Below, in pieces: positions 37,007-47,045 of a stretch of DNA of 64,000 nucleotides. The number at the start of each line of letters is the position of its first letter. Position 1 is the stretch's first letter. This DNA is from Tetracentron sinense (Eukaryota; Streptophyta; Magnoliopsida; Trochodendrales; Trochodendraceae). The notes beneath the pieces are model-generated. The model worked only from the letters and a program-made list of their open reading frames with translations. It did not search any database and was not told the DNA's origin. Both the position numbers and the translations under genes were made by a program. The DNA is taken from assembly GCA_015143295.1 (NCBI GenBank), contig JABCRI010001343.1:1054001-1118000 (forward strand). The letters run 5' to 3'.

Positions 37007-38109
37007 CAATAAAAATAGTAATCACTATTGCATCACTTAGGATTTTTCCTAGTAATTGGATGCACAGTCATGGAGTTACAACTAAAAATTATTTATGGAA
37101 TTTTCTTGGCTTTATTCTTGAACTTATTATTCATTTTTTCTAAGAAGTATGCCGCACAAAAACTATATGATATCAACTATTACGTGAATTTAGTTATGTG
37201 GTTTTCACACGGAGTTGCTAAGTCCCTCTTATTGAAAGAAAGTCCTCCCAGGGTATGAAATCATGCTAAGATACACACTCTTATCAACTCATTATTGTTC
37301 TATAAATAAACCTCCACCTTAGACCTTTTCATAATACTTTAGCTGGCCCCAGCAAGTAATTTTCTATCTGGAATGGGGATCTTTTCTATGGGATTAATAC
37401 TTCTCAATCAGCAGCCATCAGAACTAAGGAAAATAAAATTCAAGAAATGAATTCCTGCAGATGAAAATTAAGCAGTTGGTGGTAAATCTCAAGGCAGTAC
37501 GGCTAGCTGACTAGGCTAGTCTTTAAATCCCTCTTTCATCCATCCGATTCCCCCCTCTTTTAAAAATCAAAGATTTTTTCTCAAGGACTTCTTCACAAAC
37601 CTCTTGAATTGAAATGAATCCTATTTTTAGCATAAAATATCAAGTCCCTCCACCTTTAAACCTGTTACACGTTTGAAATAACCCCCTTCTTATGGTAACC
37701 AATTAGTCCTTTATTTTAAATGAACAGTTATGTCTGAATTAACCAGATGATGGAAGAATAATGAATGTAAGCCTGAGATTGATTATGATGTGATAAAATA
37801 TTATTGAACTTTCTGAAACTAGATTCAACTCCCATTATCCACTGTTGTTTCAGCATAGTTAGGAATGGAAATCAGATATACATCCTGCAGTTAGTGGCAG
37901 GAGGACCTGACTCTTAAGTGAAAACAGTCTGTCAGGGTTGTAATTTTGACTTGCTTTACCTTAGGTTCTAAATATTTTGTTTAGAATGATATTTTGGTTG
38001 CAAGTGGTGGGCATCAATGGCACCTGTAAAAGATCGAGAAGGTATATCTCCCCTAGGTAGACTTTACCAGGTTCTGACTTTCCTCAACTCCAACTATTAA
38101 GTATTAATA
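37007..38109. other. Intron sequence without recognised features
   Basis: AT-rich sequence between the TIR element and L1 element C. The plus-strand frame at 37028-37258 has no similarity that I recognise. No repeats or RNA genes were seen. Confidence 0.5.
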
Positions 38110-38154
38110 TTTAACTGAGATCGGAAGTATCGGAAAGTTGTTATCGAGTCAAAA

Positions 38155-40314
38155 GTGTTCGAGATCCAGGGTGTTGGGCTTCGTGAGGGATTCACCATCA
38201 AGATTACTGAGAATTCCAAGTGGAAAGGGAACAACACTTTGTGGGTGCCGGAAGAGGCTGTGCAATGGTTGTCTCGTACAGTGGAAGACTTCACCAATTT
38301 ATCGGGTAATTGTTTCCGGAAATTTCGGGGTAGTGGCTGCACTCTAGTGGGAGAGAAGAGAAGTAATGCTAGGGGTGTATTCCTTGTGTTTCAGGCATAT
38401 CTCGGAAAGGGGGCTGGGGGCAGAGTTATTGTTCCAAGAGGACCTCATCACGCCAGGTGGGATGCTTTTCTTGAGGCTTTGATTTCGGTCGGTTCTTCGA
38501 ATCCGTTATATCCGAACAGAGGTAAGGATGAAGTTTCGAAGCTATGCAGCCCGGCAGTGCAAAAAGTTTGGAGTGTGGAGCCCAGAGAGGGGCTTAAGTG
38601 TCACATAGAGAAAGATCCGGGGGCTAGTAGGGTGGTGGTAGACCTAGATGCAGGTGTCTTTAATAATTGGACCGAAGCTGTTGTTTGCTCAATCGTTGGT
38701 CCAGACCCGGTGGATGACTGGGAGGAGGTTTCTCAACTCCTCAGTAGACTGTTGCCGGAGGAGGAATCTGTTTCTTTGTTCCCTTTTGAGGCACGTAAAG
38801 CAATTTTTTGCACAAAGATGGAATCCCAGAGAAATATTCTGTGCGGCAGTCATGCTTATCCGTGTGGAAATAGTAACAGGGTGGGCTTTCGCCGTTGGTG
38901 GCCTTCTTCAAACTCCTTATCCTATACTGGGTTCCGGCGGTCTCGATGGTTAGCCGTGAAAGGAATCCCCTTTCATCTTTGGGTTCCGGAGGTGCTCACC
39001 AAAGTCGGTGCTCTGTGCGGAGTTTTGATGGAGGTCCACCCATTTACGATGGCCAAGTCGGATCTTTCATTTGCCAAAATTAGGGTCTATGGTGACTTGG
39101 AGCTTGTCCCTCGTGTCATATCAATCGTTTTTCACTCTATTTCCTACCCTTTGGAAATTTCAGTGTGGGAGGAAGAGCTTTCCGAAAATTGCAAGATGTG
39201 GTCGGAAGCCATGGAGATCCGGTATTGCCGGAGTTGGGTGGTAGCAGGAGGCGGCAAACAGGGGAGGGGAGAGCCACGTGTCTCATCGGGGGTGGTAAAA
39301 AAAAACCATGTAGCAGCATCTAGTTCAAATTCAAAATTCGAGCTTGCGGTGCCAGAGCCACCTAAGGAAGCAAAATCAGAGGAGTACGGTGTCAAGGGTA
39401 GGTTAGAGGGTGCAATAACCTTACAAACCAACTCAAGAGGTCGTTTGTCCTCGGTTACACAGACGGTGAGGAAAAAGATAGGGCAGAGGAAAATCAAAAA
39501 TCGCAAAAGAAATATCAGGCGTAAACTTAAGAGGTGGCAGACTCGGCTGGGGGAGCCAGCTCCCCTCTCCGGCGGCTCGTTCTCTCCACCTGGAGATGTC
39601 CTGGATATTAGGTCGGTCGGGCAGAGAGGGGCTGAGGTCGAAGATCAGGAAGGGTTGGCTCATGCGGCCTCTCTTAAGGGATCTGGTTGTGGGCCTAAGG
39701 CGGCTGGGCCCAACCCTGAGGTCTTAAATATAGAGGGCGGTAAGGGGGGCCTGCTTTCGGAAGCGTTAGGGGTGATGGAGGCCCAACAGATCATGAATCA
39801 GGCCTCTCCAACGGTTTCGGATGACCCATTCGGGTTGTACCCGATTATTCGTAATCTAAATCACAAGGCCTCTGGGTTTCAACATCCGGGGTCGCGAGGT
39901 TTGGGGGAAGAGCAGGGGGGTGTGGAGAAGGAGATCGCCGTTTCAACGGCCATCGATCCTTTGTTTCGTAAGGTGCAAAGTATTTTAATGCGGAGCCGAG
40001 AACCTTCTCCAGTATCTCAGTCAAGTGTGAGTAAGGGTAAAGCGGTGATGGATTTCGGCAGTGGTGGTGAGTTTTCGCAGCAGAAATCTAGGTCGGAGGT
40101 AGGAGTTAGCGAAGCTTCTTCCGTTTCAAGGGGTGAGTCGTCTGTTGAGAAGTCTTCTTCTTCTTCGAAGGCAGTTTCTCCTGTCTCCAATTTTGGTAGT
40201 TTGGGGCGAGGTGGGGAGTTGGAGGCTACGGTCAATTTCCTATCCAGCACATCGCATTCTTCCCCCTCAGTGCAGGTAAATTCTGGTCAGAAGATTTGGT
40301 GGACCTGGAATTAG
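38155..40314 (+). CDS. LINE ORF1 protein, N-terminal part (719 codons)
   Basis: ORF1 of L1 element C, an RNA-binding partner of the retrotransposition complex by family knowledge. Residues 1-130 include TLWVPEEAVQWL and EKRSNARGVFLVF, residues 180-370 the DUF4283-like region (WTEAVVCSIVGP; RWWPSSNSLSYTG; SRWLAVKGIPFHLWVPEVL; YPLEISVWEEEL). From about 380 it is low-complexity, basic near 440-460 (KKIGQRKIKNRKRNIRRKLK) and Ser/Gly-rich beyond. No CCHC zinc knuckle is visible, unlike many plant L1 ORF1 proteins. The frame stops at 40312 while coding similarity carries on in the next frame, so the ancestral ORF1 was probably one frame of about 1060 codons broken by a single-base change. The start ATG is the first in frame; an upstream start cannot be excluded. 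Confidence 0.8.
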   Translation: MFEIQGVGLREGFTIKITENSKWKGNNTLWVPEEAVQWLSRTVEDFTNLSGNCFRKFRGSGCTLVGEKRSNARGVFLVFQAYLGKGAGGRVIVPRGPHHARWDAFLEALISVGSSNPLYPNRGKDEVSKLCSPAVQKVWSVEPREGLKCHIEKDPGASRVVVDLDAGVFNNWTEAVVCSIVGPDPVDDWEEVSQLLSRLLPEEESVSLFPFEARKAIFCTKMESQRNILCGSHAYPCGNSNRVGFRRWWPSSNSLSYTGFRRSRWLAVKGIPFHLWVPEVLTKVGALCGVLMEVHPFTMAKSDLSFAKIRVYGDLELVPRVISIVFHSISYPLEISVWEEELSENCKMWSEAMEIRYCRSWVVAGGGKQGRGEPRVSSGVVKKNHVAASSSNSKFELAVPEPPKEAKSEEYGVKGRLEGAITLQTNSRGRLSSVTQTVRKKIGQRKIKNRKRNIRRKLKRWQTRLGEPAPLSGGSFSPPGDVLDIRSVGQRGAEVEDQEGLAHAASLKGSGCGPKAAGPNPEVLNIEGGKGGLLSEALGVMEAQQIMNQASPTVSDDPFGLYPIIRNLNHKASGFQHPGSRGLGEEQGGVEKEIAVSTAIDPLFRKVQSILMRSREPSPVSQSSVSKGKAVMDFGSGGEFSQQKSRSEVGVSEASSVSRGESSVEKSSSSSKAVSPVSNFGSLGRGGELEATVNFLSSTSHSSPSVQVNSGQKIWWTWN

Positions 40315-41348
40315 AAGCGTATACGCCGTTAGTTTTTTCCGAGACGGTCATTTCACCCAAATCAGGGACGCAGATGGTTAGTCCTTGGTCTCCGGGGTGT
40401 ACACCAACAGAGTCAGTAGGTGTGGCTTCTGCTCTCGCTATAGCAGGGATCACAAATTGTGAGGAGGTAGCAGAGTTTTCGACGCCTGTTCAGGTTCTCG
40501 GTCTGGCCCCTTTAGATCCTCAGTTTACCTCGATGAGGTACGGGAAGCAGCTTGAAGAAGATCAGGATGTTTTCTCCATTACTACCCATCACATGATTCC
40601 GAAGCCAATTTGTTTTGAGGAAGTGGTGCCGGGAGGGGATGGCAAGAACCAGGTTTCTCTCTGCTCGGAAGGGGTAGGAATTCCTGACCCAGCACTACCC
40701 CCAACAAGGGGGACGGCAGACCTCAGGCAGATTTCTCCTAGGATTGTTCCCTTGGAAGGTACTCCCTTACCCTCTTCTTTTTCTATCTCTCCTATCCAGG
40801 GGTGTGCCATGGATATGGGAGATAGAGGTAGTGTTTCATGTTCACCTGTTACGAGTATTTATTCTTTGTTGCCTGATCATGGAGTCTTGATACCACAATC
40901 CAATGAGGAAACGGAGTCCATTGATGGGAGGGGAGCAGTAGAGGGTTCTAGAGATTTTTCGGAGAAGGGCAGTAGACCAGGGTCAGTGTCTCGGGGTCTT
41001 AAGCCTTTGGTCCACTATGTGGGCATCGGGGGGTGTCCGGGGGAGTCCTCTCCTTTGAGTAAGGAGGAAGTATCAGAGTGGGTAGTGAATCGGGCAGTCG
41101 GGATGGGCAAGTTTCTGGGGCTTTCTCTTGAAGGTCATGAGTCGGCTGCTAGGGCTTTATTTCAAAGAGTTGAGGGGGTAGGTGAGGGGGGCAGAGATCT
41201 CCCCTCTCCCAAATTGAAGGGTGGTCGAAGAGACCCCTTAGTTTCGGAGATTAGAAGATTGGAGTTGCATGTCAACTACGAGAGAGGTCTCCCTAGGGGA
41301 GTGTCTCAGAGCCCGAGGTCGAGTAGGGTTGGTCGTGTTCCTCGATGA
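40296..41348 (+). CDS. LINE ORF1 protein, C-terminal part (350 codons)
   Basis: This frame is -1 relative to the upstream ORF1 and overlaps its end. The segment is mostly low-complexity and acidic, ending in a conserved block: VNRAVGMGKFLGLSLEGHES, then FQRVEG, IRRLELHVNYERGLPRGVSQ. The same block survives in element B (LGLSSEGHEDEARSLF; LRRLECSVNYDRSIPRGV), so it is truly coded protein and not a chance frame. The stop TGA overlaps the ORF2 start as ATGA at 41345-41348. The ATG at 40296 is simply the first in this frame and need not be used; fusion to the upstream frame by reading-frame slippage or a lost base is the likelier history. Confidence 0.75.
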   Translation: MVDLELEAYTPLVFSETVISPKSGTQMVSPWSPGCTPTESVGVASALAIAGITNCEEVAEFSTPVQVLGLAPLDPQFTSMRYGKQLEEDQDVFSITTHHMIPKPICFEEVVPGGDGKNQVSLCSEGVGIPDPALPPTRGTADLRQISPRIVPLEGTPLPSSFSISPIQGCAMDMGDRGSVSCSPVTSIYSLLPDHGVLIPQSNEETESIDGRGAVEGSRDFSEKGSRPGSVSRGLKPLVHYVGIGGCPGESSPLSKEEVSEWVVNRAVGMGKFLGLSLEGHESAARALFQRVEGVGEGGRDLPSPKLKGGRRDPLVSEIRRLELHVNYERGLPRGVSQSPRSSRVGRVPR

Positions 41349-44300
41349 ATAGTATTTCTATGTTATCATGGAACATTAGGGGTTTGGGTCTCAGGGAGAA
41401 GAGGGCGGCGATAAATCAACTCGTTAGAGCTAAGAAACCGTCGATTCTGTGCATTCAGGAAACTAAGTTAGTAGTTGCCCAGGAGTTTCTTATTCGGGAT
41501 TTATGGGGTAACCCTCATCCGGGTTGGATCGCCCTTCCGTCTTTGGGTTCTTCTGGGGGAGTGTTGTTACTTTGGGACAAAGATTCAGTGGAGGTTCTGG
41601 ATTCCGAAGTGGGAGCCTATTCTATCTCTATTCTTTGTAGGGTAGTGGGGGAGGACTTCCAGTGGGTGTTTTCAGGGGTGTATGGGCCCTCAGGTAGTTC
41701 GGCAGGGTCAGATCTGTGGGAAGAATTGGATGACGTTAGTGTCCGCTGGGGGGCTCCGTGGTGCTTAGGCGGCGATTTCAATAGTATTAGGTTCTCATAT
41801 GAAAGGAAAGGGGGTGGTCCTGTTTCAGCCAAGATGAGGCGTTTTGGCGCATTCATCTTACGTCATGGGTTAGTAGACTACCCGATGAGGGGTGCCCAAT
41901 TCACCTGGTCCCAATCTGGAGCTAACAGTAGGGTGAGTAGGTTGGACAGATTTTTAGTAGACATTGCATGGGAAGAACACTTCCCGAGTGCTATCCAGTC
42001 ATCGCTCCCTAGGCCCTTATCTGATCATTGTCCTATCCTCCTACAGTCGGGGTGTTTGTTTGGGGGTCCGAGTCCGTTTCGCTTTGAGAACATGTGGCTT
42101 GAGGACGAGAGGTTTAAGGTTTTAGTGGCCGAGGTGTGGTCTAACCATTGTGGCTGGGGGTCGGCCAGTACGAGGTTCGGATTGAAACTAAAGGCTCTCA
42201 AAGTGAAGTTGAAAAGTTGGAACAAAGAAGTGTTCGGGAACGTCCAATATAGGTTGTCTCAGCTTTTAAGGGAGATTGACGATTTGGATGGCATAGCCGA
42301 AAATAGTGATCTCCCTCCAGAGTTTCAGCGGGCTAGAGAGTCTAAACGTTTGGAATATGTTTCTCTCCTTAAAATGGAAGAAATTAGTTGGAAACAAAAA
42401 TCCAGAATTTGTTGGCTTAAAGAGGGGGATCGGAACACCAAGTTTTTTCAAAGATCGGCAAACTTTCACAGGAAGAGAAATTTTATATCTAAGTTGAGAG
42501 TGGCGGGGAGTTGGAAGGAGTCGAGGGGTGAGATTGCAGATAGCGCCATATCATATTACAAGGATTTGTATAGTGAAAGAGAAAGTTGGCGGCCTCGATT
42601 GGATGACTTACCTTTCAATATCCTGTCTCCAGACCAACAGGGCGCTCTTGAAGCTCCTTTCGAGGTTGAGGAGGTGCTTGGAGTTCTTAGAAGTTTAGCA
42701 GGAGATAAGGCTCCGGGTCCAGACGGTTTCTCCATTGAGTTCTATAAGTCTTGTTGGGGGATAGTGGGAAGAGATTTCATGGAGGTGATGAACGAGTTTT
42801 ATGATCGGGGTCGTTTTGATAGAGTGATCAATAACACGTTCCTTGTATTGATCCCAAAAAAAGATGGTGCGGTGGATCTCAAAGATTTTCGTCCCATTAG
42901 CCTGGTTAGCAGTGTCTACAAAATTTTATCCAAGGTGTTGGCCTCCCGATTAAAGGTAGTAATATCATCCATTATTTCTCCTCATCAGGGTGCGTTTGTA
43001 GGGGGGCGTCAAATAGTTGATGGGATCTTGATAGCTAATGAATGTATTGACTCCAGAGCCAAATCTAAGATCCCGGGTCTCCTTTGTAAGGTGGATATGG
43101 AAAAAGCTTATGATCACGTCAACTGGGACTTCTTGGATTATGTGTTAGGCAGGATGGGTTTTGGGTACAAGTGGAGGCATTGGATTCGGGTGTGTTTGTC
43201 TTCTGTATCTTTCTCCATCCTCATTAATGGGAGTCCGGTGGGTTATTTTCCTAGCTCTAGGGGTCTACGACAGGGAGATCCTCTTTCCCCTTTTCTTTTT
43301 GTGATTGTCTCGGAGGCTTTGGGTAGGTTGTTATCTCGAGCTGAGGGGAGAGTGTTCGAAGGGTTTCTGATAGGTTCCAACGAATTTCGTATCTCCCATC
43401 TTCAATTTGCCGATGACACCCTTATCTTTTGTCGGGCTCAAAGAGGAGACCTCTATCTCAGATGTCTTCTTCGGTGGTTTGAAGCAGTGTCTGGATTACT
43501 CGTTAACTTGGGTAAGTCAGAGATTGTGAGTGTTGGGGTGGTTCCAAACCTTGATAGGCTCGCAGTTTGTCTAGGGTGTTCCGTGGGCGCTCTTCCGTCG
43601 ATGTACTTAGGTATGCCGTTGGGAGCAAATTTCAAAAATACTGAGGTTTGGGCCCCAGTCCTAGATTGGGTCGCCAAACGTCTTGCCGGGTGGAAATCGT
43701 CTTGCTTATCTAAAGGAGGGAAATTGACACTTATTCGCAGCACTTTGAGTAGTTTGCCTACGTATTTTATGTCGACTCTTACTATCCCGCGCTCGGTGGC
43801 AGCTTACATAGAGAAACTCCAGCGGGATTTCCTGTGGCATGGCAAAGGGGACAAAGCCAAGTTCCATCTTGTAGCCTGGAGTCATTTATGCAGGTCCACC
43901 AAGAGTGGTGGATTAAACCTTAAATCCCTAGTACAAGTGAACAAGGCGTTATTAGGGAAATGGGTTTGGAGATTTGGGGAGGAGAGGGATAGTTTGTGGC
44001 GAGCGGTGATCAAAGCCAAATATGGGGAATATTCATGTTGGGTTCCTAGAGAGGTTAAGGGTGCGCATGGTCAGAGTCTCTGGAAGGGAATTATGGCCAC
44101 TGCCAACTTAGTACTGCCGTTCACTCGGTTTAGAGTCGGGAGGGGGTCTGAAGTTAGGTTTTGGTTGGATGTGTGGTGCGGGACCACTAGGCTGAAGGAT
44201 GACTTTGGCAACCTGTTCATGTTAGCCTCTGATAAGAAAGCATTAGTGGGAGATTATTATGAGCGGCTAGGGGAGGGGGTGGTGTGGGGTCCAACTTTGC

Positions 44301-44959
44301 GTCGGGACTTGAATGATTGGGAGATTGAGGATATGTCCCTTCTATTGGAAAGGGTTGCTTCGGTCTCCCCTTGTGCAGATATTAGGGATATCAGGTTTTG
44401 GTTGCGGGACAACCTTAGTCGGTTTTCCGTTAAATCTCTCTTTCATTCTTTGTATCCTGTTCCATCTGGGTCGTTTGCTCATAGGGTTGTGTGGAATCCC
44501 GGTATTCCATCCAAGGTATCTTTTTTCCTATGGAATGCAGCACTGGATAAAATTCTAACATGTGACCATTTACAGCATAGAGGGTGGTGTCTGGCAAACC
44601 GATGTTTCTTGTGCCTTCAAGCGGAAGAGTCTGTGGAACATCTCTTGTTGCACTGTCCTATTGTGTCTGGGATATGGGGTTTCTTTCTTTCCCGTGTGGG
44701 GGTGGCCTGGGTCTTTCCCTCCTCCTTTCTTAACTTCTTATCTTCTTGGCCAACGTTGATTGTGGATGGGACCAGGGAGGCGATTTGGGCAATGCTTCCA
44801 GGGGCGATTTCTTGGATGTTATGGAAGGAGAGGAATCTCAGGGTTTTTGAGGATTCCTCTTCTTCAGTGGATAGTCTCCGTGGGCGGATCCGCATGGTGG
44901 TGCTGGAATGGGCAGGTTTAAAGGTTGAGAGGGAAGCTTTGTGGGAGGTGCTGGGCTGA
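41345..44959 (+). CDS. LINE ORF2: endonuclease-reverse transcriptase, intact (1204 codons)
   Basis: Complete L1 ORF2 with no stop. Residues 1-230 form the AP-like endonuclease, which nicks target DNA: WNIRG at the start, CIQETKL with the catalytic E, GVYGPSG, GGDFNSIRF, LDRFL and SDHCPIL with the catalytic H. Reverse transcriptase spans about 430-750: [51 protein letters not shown] and LQFADDTLIF with F688-ADD-691. The tail holds a zf-RVT module, GIPSKVSFFLWNAALDKILT and CFLCLQAEESVEHLLLHCP. In the nucleus the protein primes reverse transcription on nicked DNA. All catalytic residues I can check are present, so it may be functional. Alternative starts within 15 bp cannot be excluded, but ATG overlaps the ORF1 stop. 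Confidence 0.95.
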   Translation: MNSISMLSWNIRGLGLREKRAAINQLVRAKKPSILCIQETKLVVAQEFLIRDLWGNPHPGWIALPSLGSSGGVLLLWDKDSVEVLDSEVGAYSISILCRVVGEDFQWVFSGVYGPSGSSAGSDLWEELDDVSVRWGAPWCLGGDFNSIRFSYERKGGGPVSAKMRRFGAFILRHGLVDYPMRGAQFTWSQSGANSRVSRLDRFLVDIAWEEHFPSAIQSSLPRPLSDHCPILLQSGCLFGGPSPFRFENMWLEDERFKVLVAEVWSNHCGWGSASTRFGLKLKALKVKLKSWNKEVFGNVQYRLSQLLREIDDLDGIAENSDLPPEFQRARESKRLEYVSLLKMEEISWKQKSRICWLKEGDRNTKFFQRSANFHRKRNFISKLRVAGSWKESRGEIADSAISYYKDLYSERESWRPRLDDLPFNILSPDQQGALEAPFEVEEVLGVLRSLAGDKAPGPDGFSIEFYKSCWGIVGRDFMEVMNEFYDRGRFDRVINNTFLVLIPKKDGAVDLKDFRPISLVSSVYKILSKVLASRLKVVISSIISPHQGAFVGGRQIVDGILIANECIDSRAKSKIPGLLCKVDMEKAYDHVNWDFLDYVLGRMGFGYKWRHWIRVCLSSVSFSILINGSPVGYFPSSRGLRQGDPLSPFLFVIVSEALGRLLSRAEGRVFEGFLIGSNEFRISHLQFADDTLIFCRAQRGDLYLRCLLRWFEAVSGLLVNLGKSEIVSVGVVPNLDRLAVCLGCSVGALPSMYLGMPLGANFKNTEVWAPVLDWVAKRLAGWKSSCLSKGGKLTLIRSTLSSLPTYFMSTLTIPRSVAAYIEKLQRDFLWHGKGDKAKFHLVAWSHLCRSTKSGGLNLKSLVQVNKALLGKWVWRFGEERDSLWRAVIKAKYGEYSCWVPREVKGAHGQSLWKGIMATANLVLPFTRFRVGRGSEVRFWLDVWCGTTRLKDDFGNLFMLASDKKALVGDYYERLGEGVVWGPTLRRDLNDWEIEDMSLLLERVASVSPCADIRDIRFWLRDNLSRFSVKSLFHSLYPVPSGSFAHRVVWNPGIPSKVSFFLWNAALDKILTCDHLQHRGWCLANRCFLCLQAEESVEHLLLHCPIVSGIWGFFLSRVGVAWVFPSSFLNFLSSWPTLIVDGTREAIWAMLPGAISWMLWKERNLRVFEDSSSSVDSLRGRIRMVVLEWAGLKVEREALWEVLG

Positions 44960-45095
44960 GGTAGTAGTTTGGGCGGTCGGGTAGATCTTGGTTGAGTTTA
45001 TGTGCTTGTAAACTTTCCCTTATCGTGTTTTCCATTTGCTCCTCGTGTACTTTTGTTTGTGTTCTAATAAAGTTTCGTTGCCGATCAAAAAAAAA

Positions 45096-45719
45096 AAAAA
45101 AAAACTATCTCTCCCTGATATTTTTCATTTTTGCTTGGACTGTTTGCAATGTGCCTGAAATGAATGCAACTAAAAGACTTTGAGCCAGTGACCTGGACAA
45201 TACCTATTGGAATCAGGTCCAACTTTGTTTCACGTGCTGAATTGATTCTGCATCCTGTGGGGATCTTATCTTAACATGCTTTTTCTTTTCTTTTCTTTTT
45301 TTGTTGTAAAATTAAATTTGTTAGTGGAGATCTGAACTCCTGTTGGATCTTCGATGCCCAGTTTTTAGGTTTTGGAAACTCATCCGTTACAGGAATGCCC
45401 TCATAGATAATGTGCACCATGAACTTTCCAAATAAGAAAAAATGAATGAGATAAAAGAACAAAGAAAACAAACTGAAGAATAATGTGGTTGATTGGAATA
45501 AAGCCATTCATGCTTTTAACATCCTGACAATTGCTTCAGCAATGTTGCCTTCTTGATTGTACTTCATACAGGTCCGTCCATTTCTTGCCCCAAATGTAAT
45601 TGACTTGTGCCATATTCATATTTGCAGCTAACAGCTAGCAACATTGTTCTTTTATTTTCTATAATATGATAATCAGAGGCAATGAGCAGTTGCTAACTAA
45701 GGTTTGCAACTTTATACAG
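45096..45719. other. End of the 26.8-kb intron
   Basis: Follows the A-tail of L1 element C. It contains a CT-rich tract (TTTTC repeats) near 45282-45302 and otherwise no recognised feature. It ends in the acceptor TTTATACAG. Confidence 0.5.
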
Positions 45720-45762
45720 GTTATCTGACGGAGACTGTTAAGGATTTATATAGAACTGTAAG
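45720..45762 (+). CDS. RecQ helicase exon: RQC (43 nt)
   Basis: Acceptor TTATACAG ends at 45719, donor GTAGAT starts at 45763. The small exon continues the glycine codon of the previous exon, giving GYLTETVKDLYRTV, with two bases left for a serine codon. In WRN the corresponding segment after QLI is GFLVEVSRYNKFM in the winged helix. Phase agreement on both sides supports it despite its size and the 26.8-kb gap before it. Confidence 0.88.
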
Positions 45763-45962
45763 GTAGATTGCTATCTTCTACTGTGTCAAACTGTCAGTTG
45801 TGAATTTATAGCCTGTATTATGTTTCTTTCGTATTTGCTTCTTTGAATAACTGCATGTCATATGCCATCAGGTATGAACCTTCTACCGTTCTAGATATTA
45901 TTTAATTTTTATGATGGAAACCTATGTTATGAATGATGAGTTTTCGTATTGGTATGCATCAG

Positions 45963-46140
45963 TGTCAGCTCAAAAGGAGTGCAGTTTCTTGGTACTGCCA
46001 GCCCTGATCATCAACAACGACCAATTGTCTTGGCAGTGACTAATGATATGGTTGATGACGAAGAAGATAAAAGCAAATCTAGAAAAGTTGAAGGAGATCT
46101 TGAAAATATGGCTGCTCTAGATTGTGAAGGGTTTTCAGAG
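45963..46140 (+). CDS. RecQ helicase exon: end of RQC and linker
   Basis: Acceptor TATGCATCAG ends at 45962 and donor GTTAGC starts at 46141. It encodes VSSKGVQFLGTASP, the last winged-helix strands (WRN: LTKKGRNWLHKA), then an acidic linker (MVDDEEDKSKSRKVEGDLEN) toward HRDC. It ends in phase 0 with FSE. Confidence 0.9.
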
Positions 46141-46224
46141 GTTAGCTTTCTTCAGCTGTTAGTTACTGGTTCAGTAGTAAAGCTATTAATCTTCAATGTA
46201 TCATAAGTATGCAAAAGACAAGCT

Positions 46225-46690
46225 AGTAATCTTTGCTTCTTAAGGGAAAGGGGGACCGGGCTAGGAAGCAGAGCATAATAAAAGGATCTCACTGAGAACT
46301 AAACCTTGTTATCGCAAGACCACATACGAACGTCCCTAAGAGTGAGGAAAGTGGGGAGTGAATGGATTTTGGTCAAAAGGTTAAGGAGACTTTCAATTTC
46401 CCAGTCATTGAGGCTCCACCTCAGTCAAGGGCACCAAACCCTAGACTTTTAAGGGTACTCGAGACAGAATTCTATTCAAGCATGCCTATCCACCCCTAAG
46501 AACCATAACAACCTAAAGTCATCGTGATATCCAACCATAACCTCACTTTATTCCCTCTACCCACTAGGAATCGGATATTGTCAGAGAAAATTTTTCATTC
46601 AGTCATAATGTCGTTCTACAATCCAGCTCCACGGGGCCTATGACCCCAGGATGCTCTGTCCGGGCTTGGGACCAGCAATGCAGAGCCAAG
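46225..46690 (-). mobile_element. L1 ORF2 scrap (minus strand)
   Basis: The minus-strand reading LRWSLNDWEIESLLNLLTKI, then VRMWSCDNKV and FSVRSFYYAL, equals the ORF2 stretch between the reverse transcriptase and the zf-RVT tail. It has stops. No 3' tail is seen. The same region of ORF2 is found on the plus strand at 58.1-58.6 kb. Confidence 0.75.
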
Positions 46691-47045
46691 GGATCAACAC
46701 TGGAGAGGAAAAACTATAATATTAACAAGTAATATTATCATTTTTATATGAACCTTAGAGAATGATGTTTTGGAACTCTTTATCTCTCTCTCTCTCTCCA
46801 TTTTCCTATAACTGTATTGGTATGTTGTTTGTTGGTTCTCACTTTACAGAGTCTTATTACTGTATGGATGTGGCCCAGTGCTGGTTTCTATTTCCATTGG
46901 TTGGCACCTTGTTTTTGCGTATAGATAGCCTGTAATTCTGACATGAATGGTGGGGGATGAGGTTGTCTTTTGCATGCAAGCCATTAAATCATAGTTTTGT
47001 GGCTCATTGCTCATGGAGCCCACTTGGCTTGGGGGTGGTCTGTTC
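46691..47045. other. Intron sequence without recognised features
   Basis: Contains a (TC)n tract near 46781-46798. Nothing else is recognised before the plastid insert. Confidence 0.45.

Larger units (their letters stand above)
38110..45095 (+). mobile_element. L1-type LINE C, nearly full length
   Basis: Plus-strand element of about 7.0 kb with ORF1 (38155 to 41348 in two overlapping frames), an intact ORF2 (41345-44959), a short 3'UTR and the 3' end TTGCCGATC followed by about 18 A at 45078-45104. The 5' end is set by comparison with element B and is uncertain by tens of bases; the element may be slightly 5'-truncated. No convincing target duplication was found (CTATCTCTCCC after the tail has only a loose match, TATATCTCCCC, at 38044). 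The intact ORF2 and long pure A-tail make it the youngest L1 in the window. Confidence 0.9.

Noticed and set aside
40255-40320. Programmed -1 frameshift signal in LINE ORF1
   Set aside because: The codons TCC-CCC do not make a canonical X-XXY-YYZ slippery heptamer and I see no clear downstream pseudoknot; a single-base change in a C run is simpler. Kept only as a question.
38044-45130. TATATCTCCCC / CTATCTCTCCC as the target duplication of L1-C
   Set aside because: Too many differences for an otherwise young insertion, and the 5' copy is about 60 bp from the estimated 5' end.
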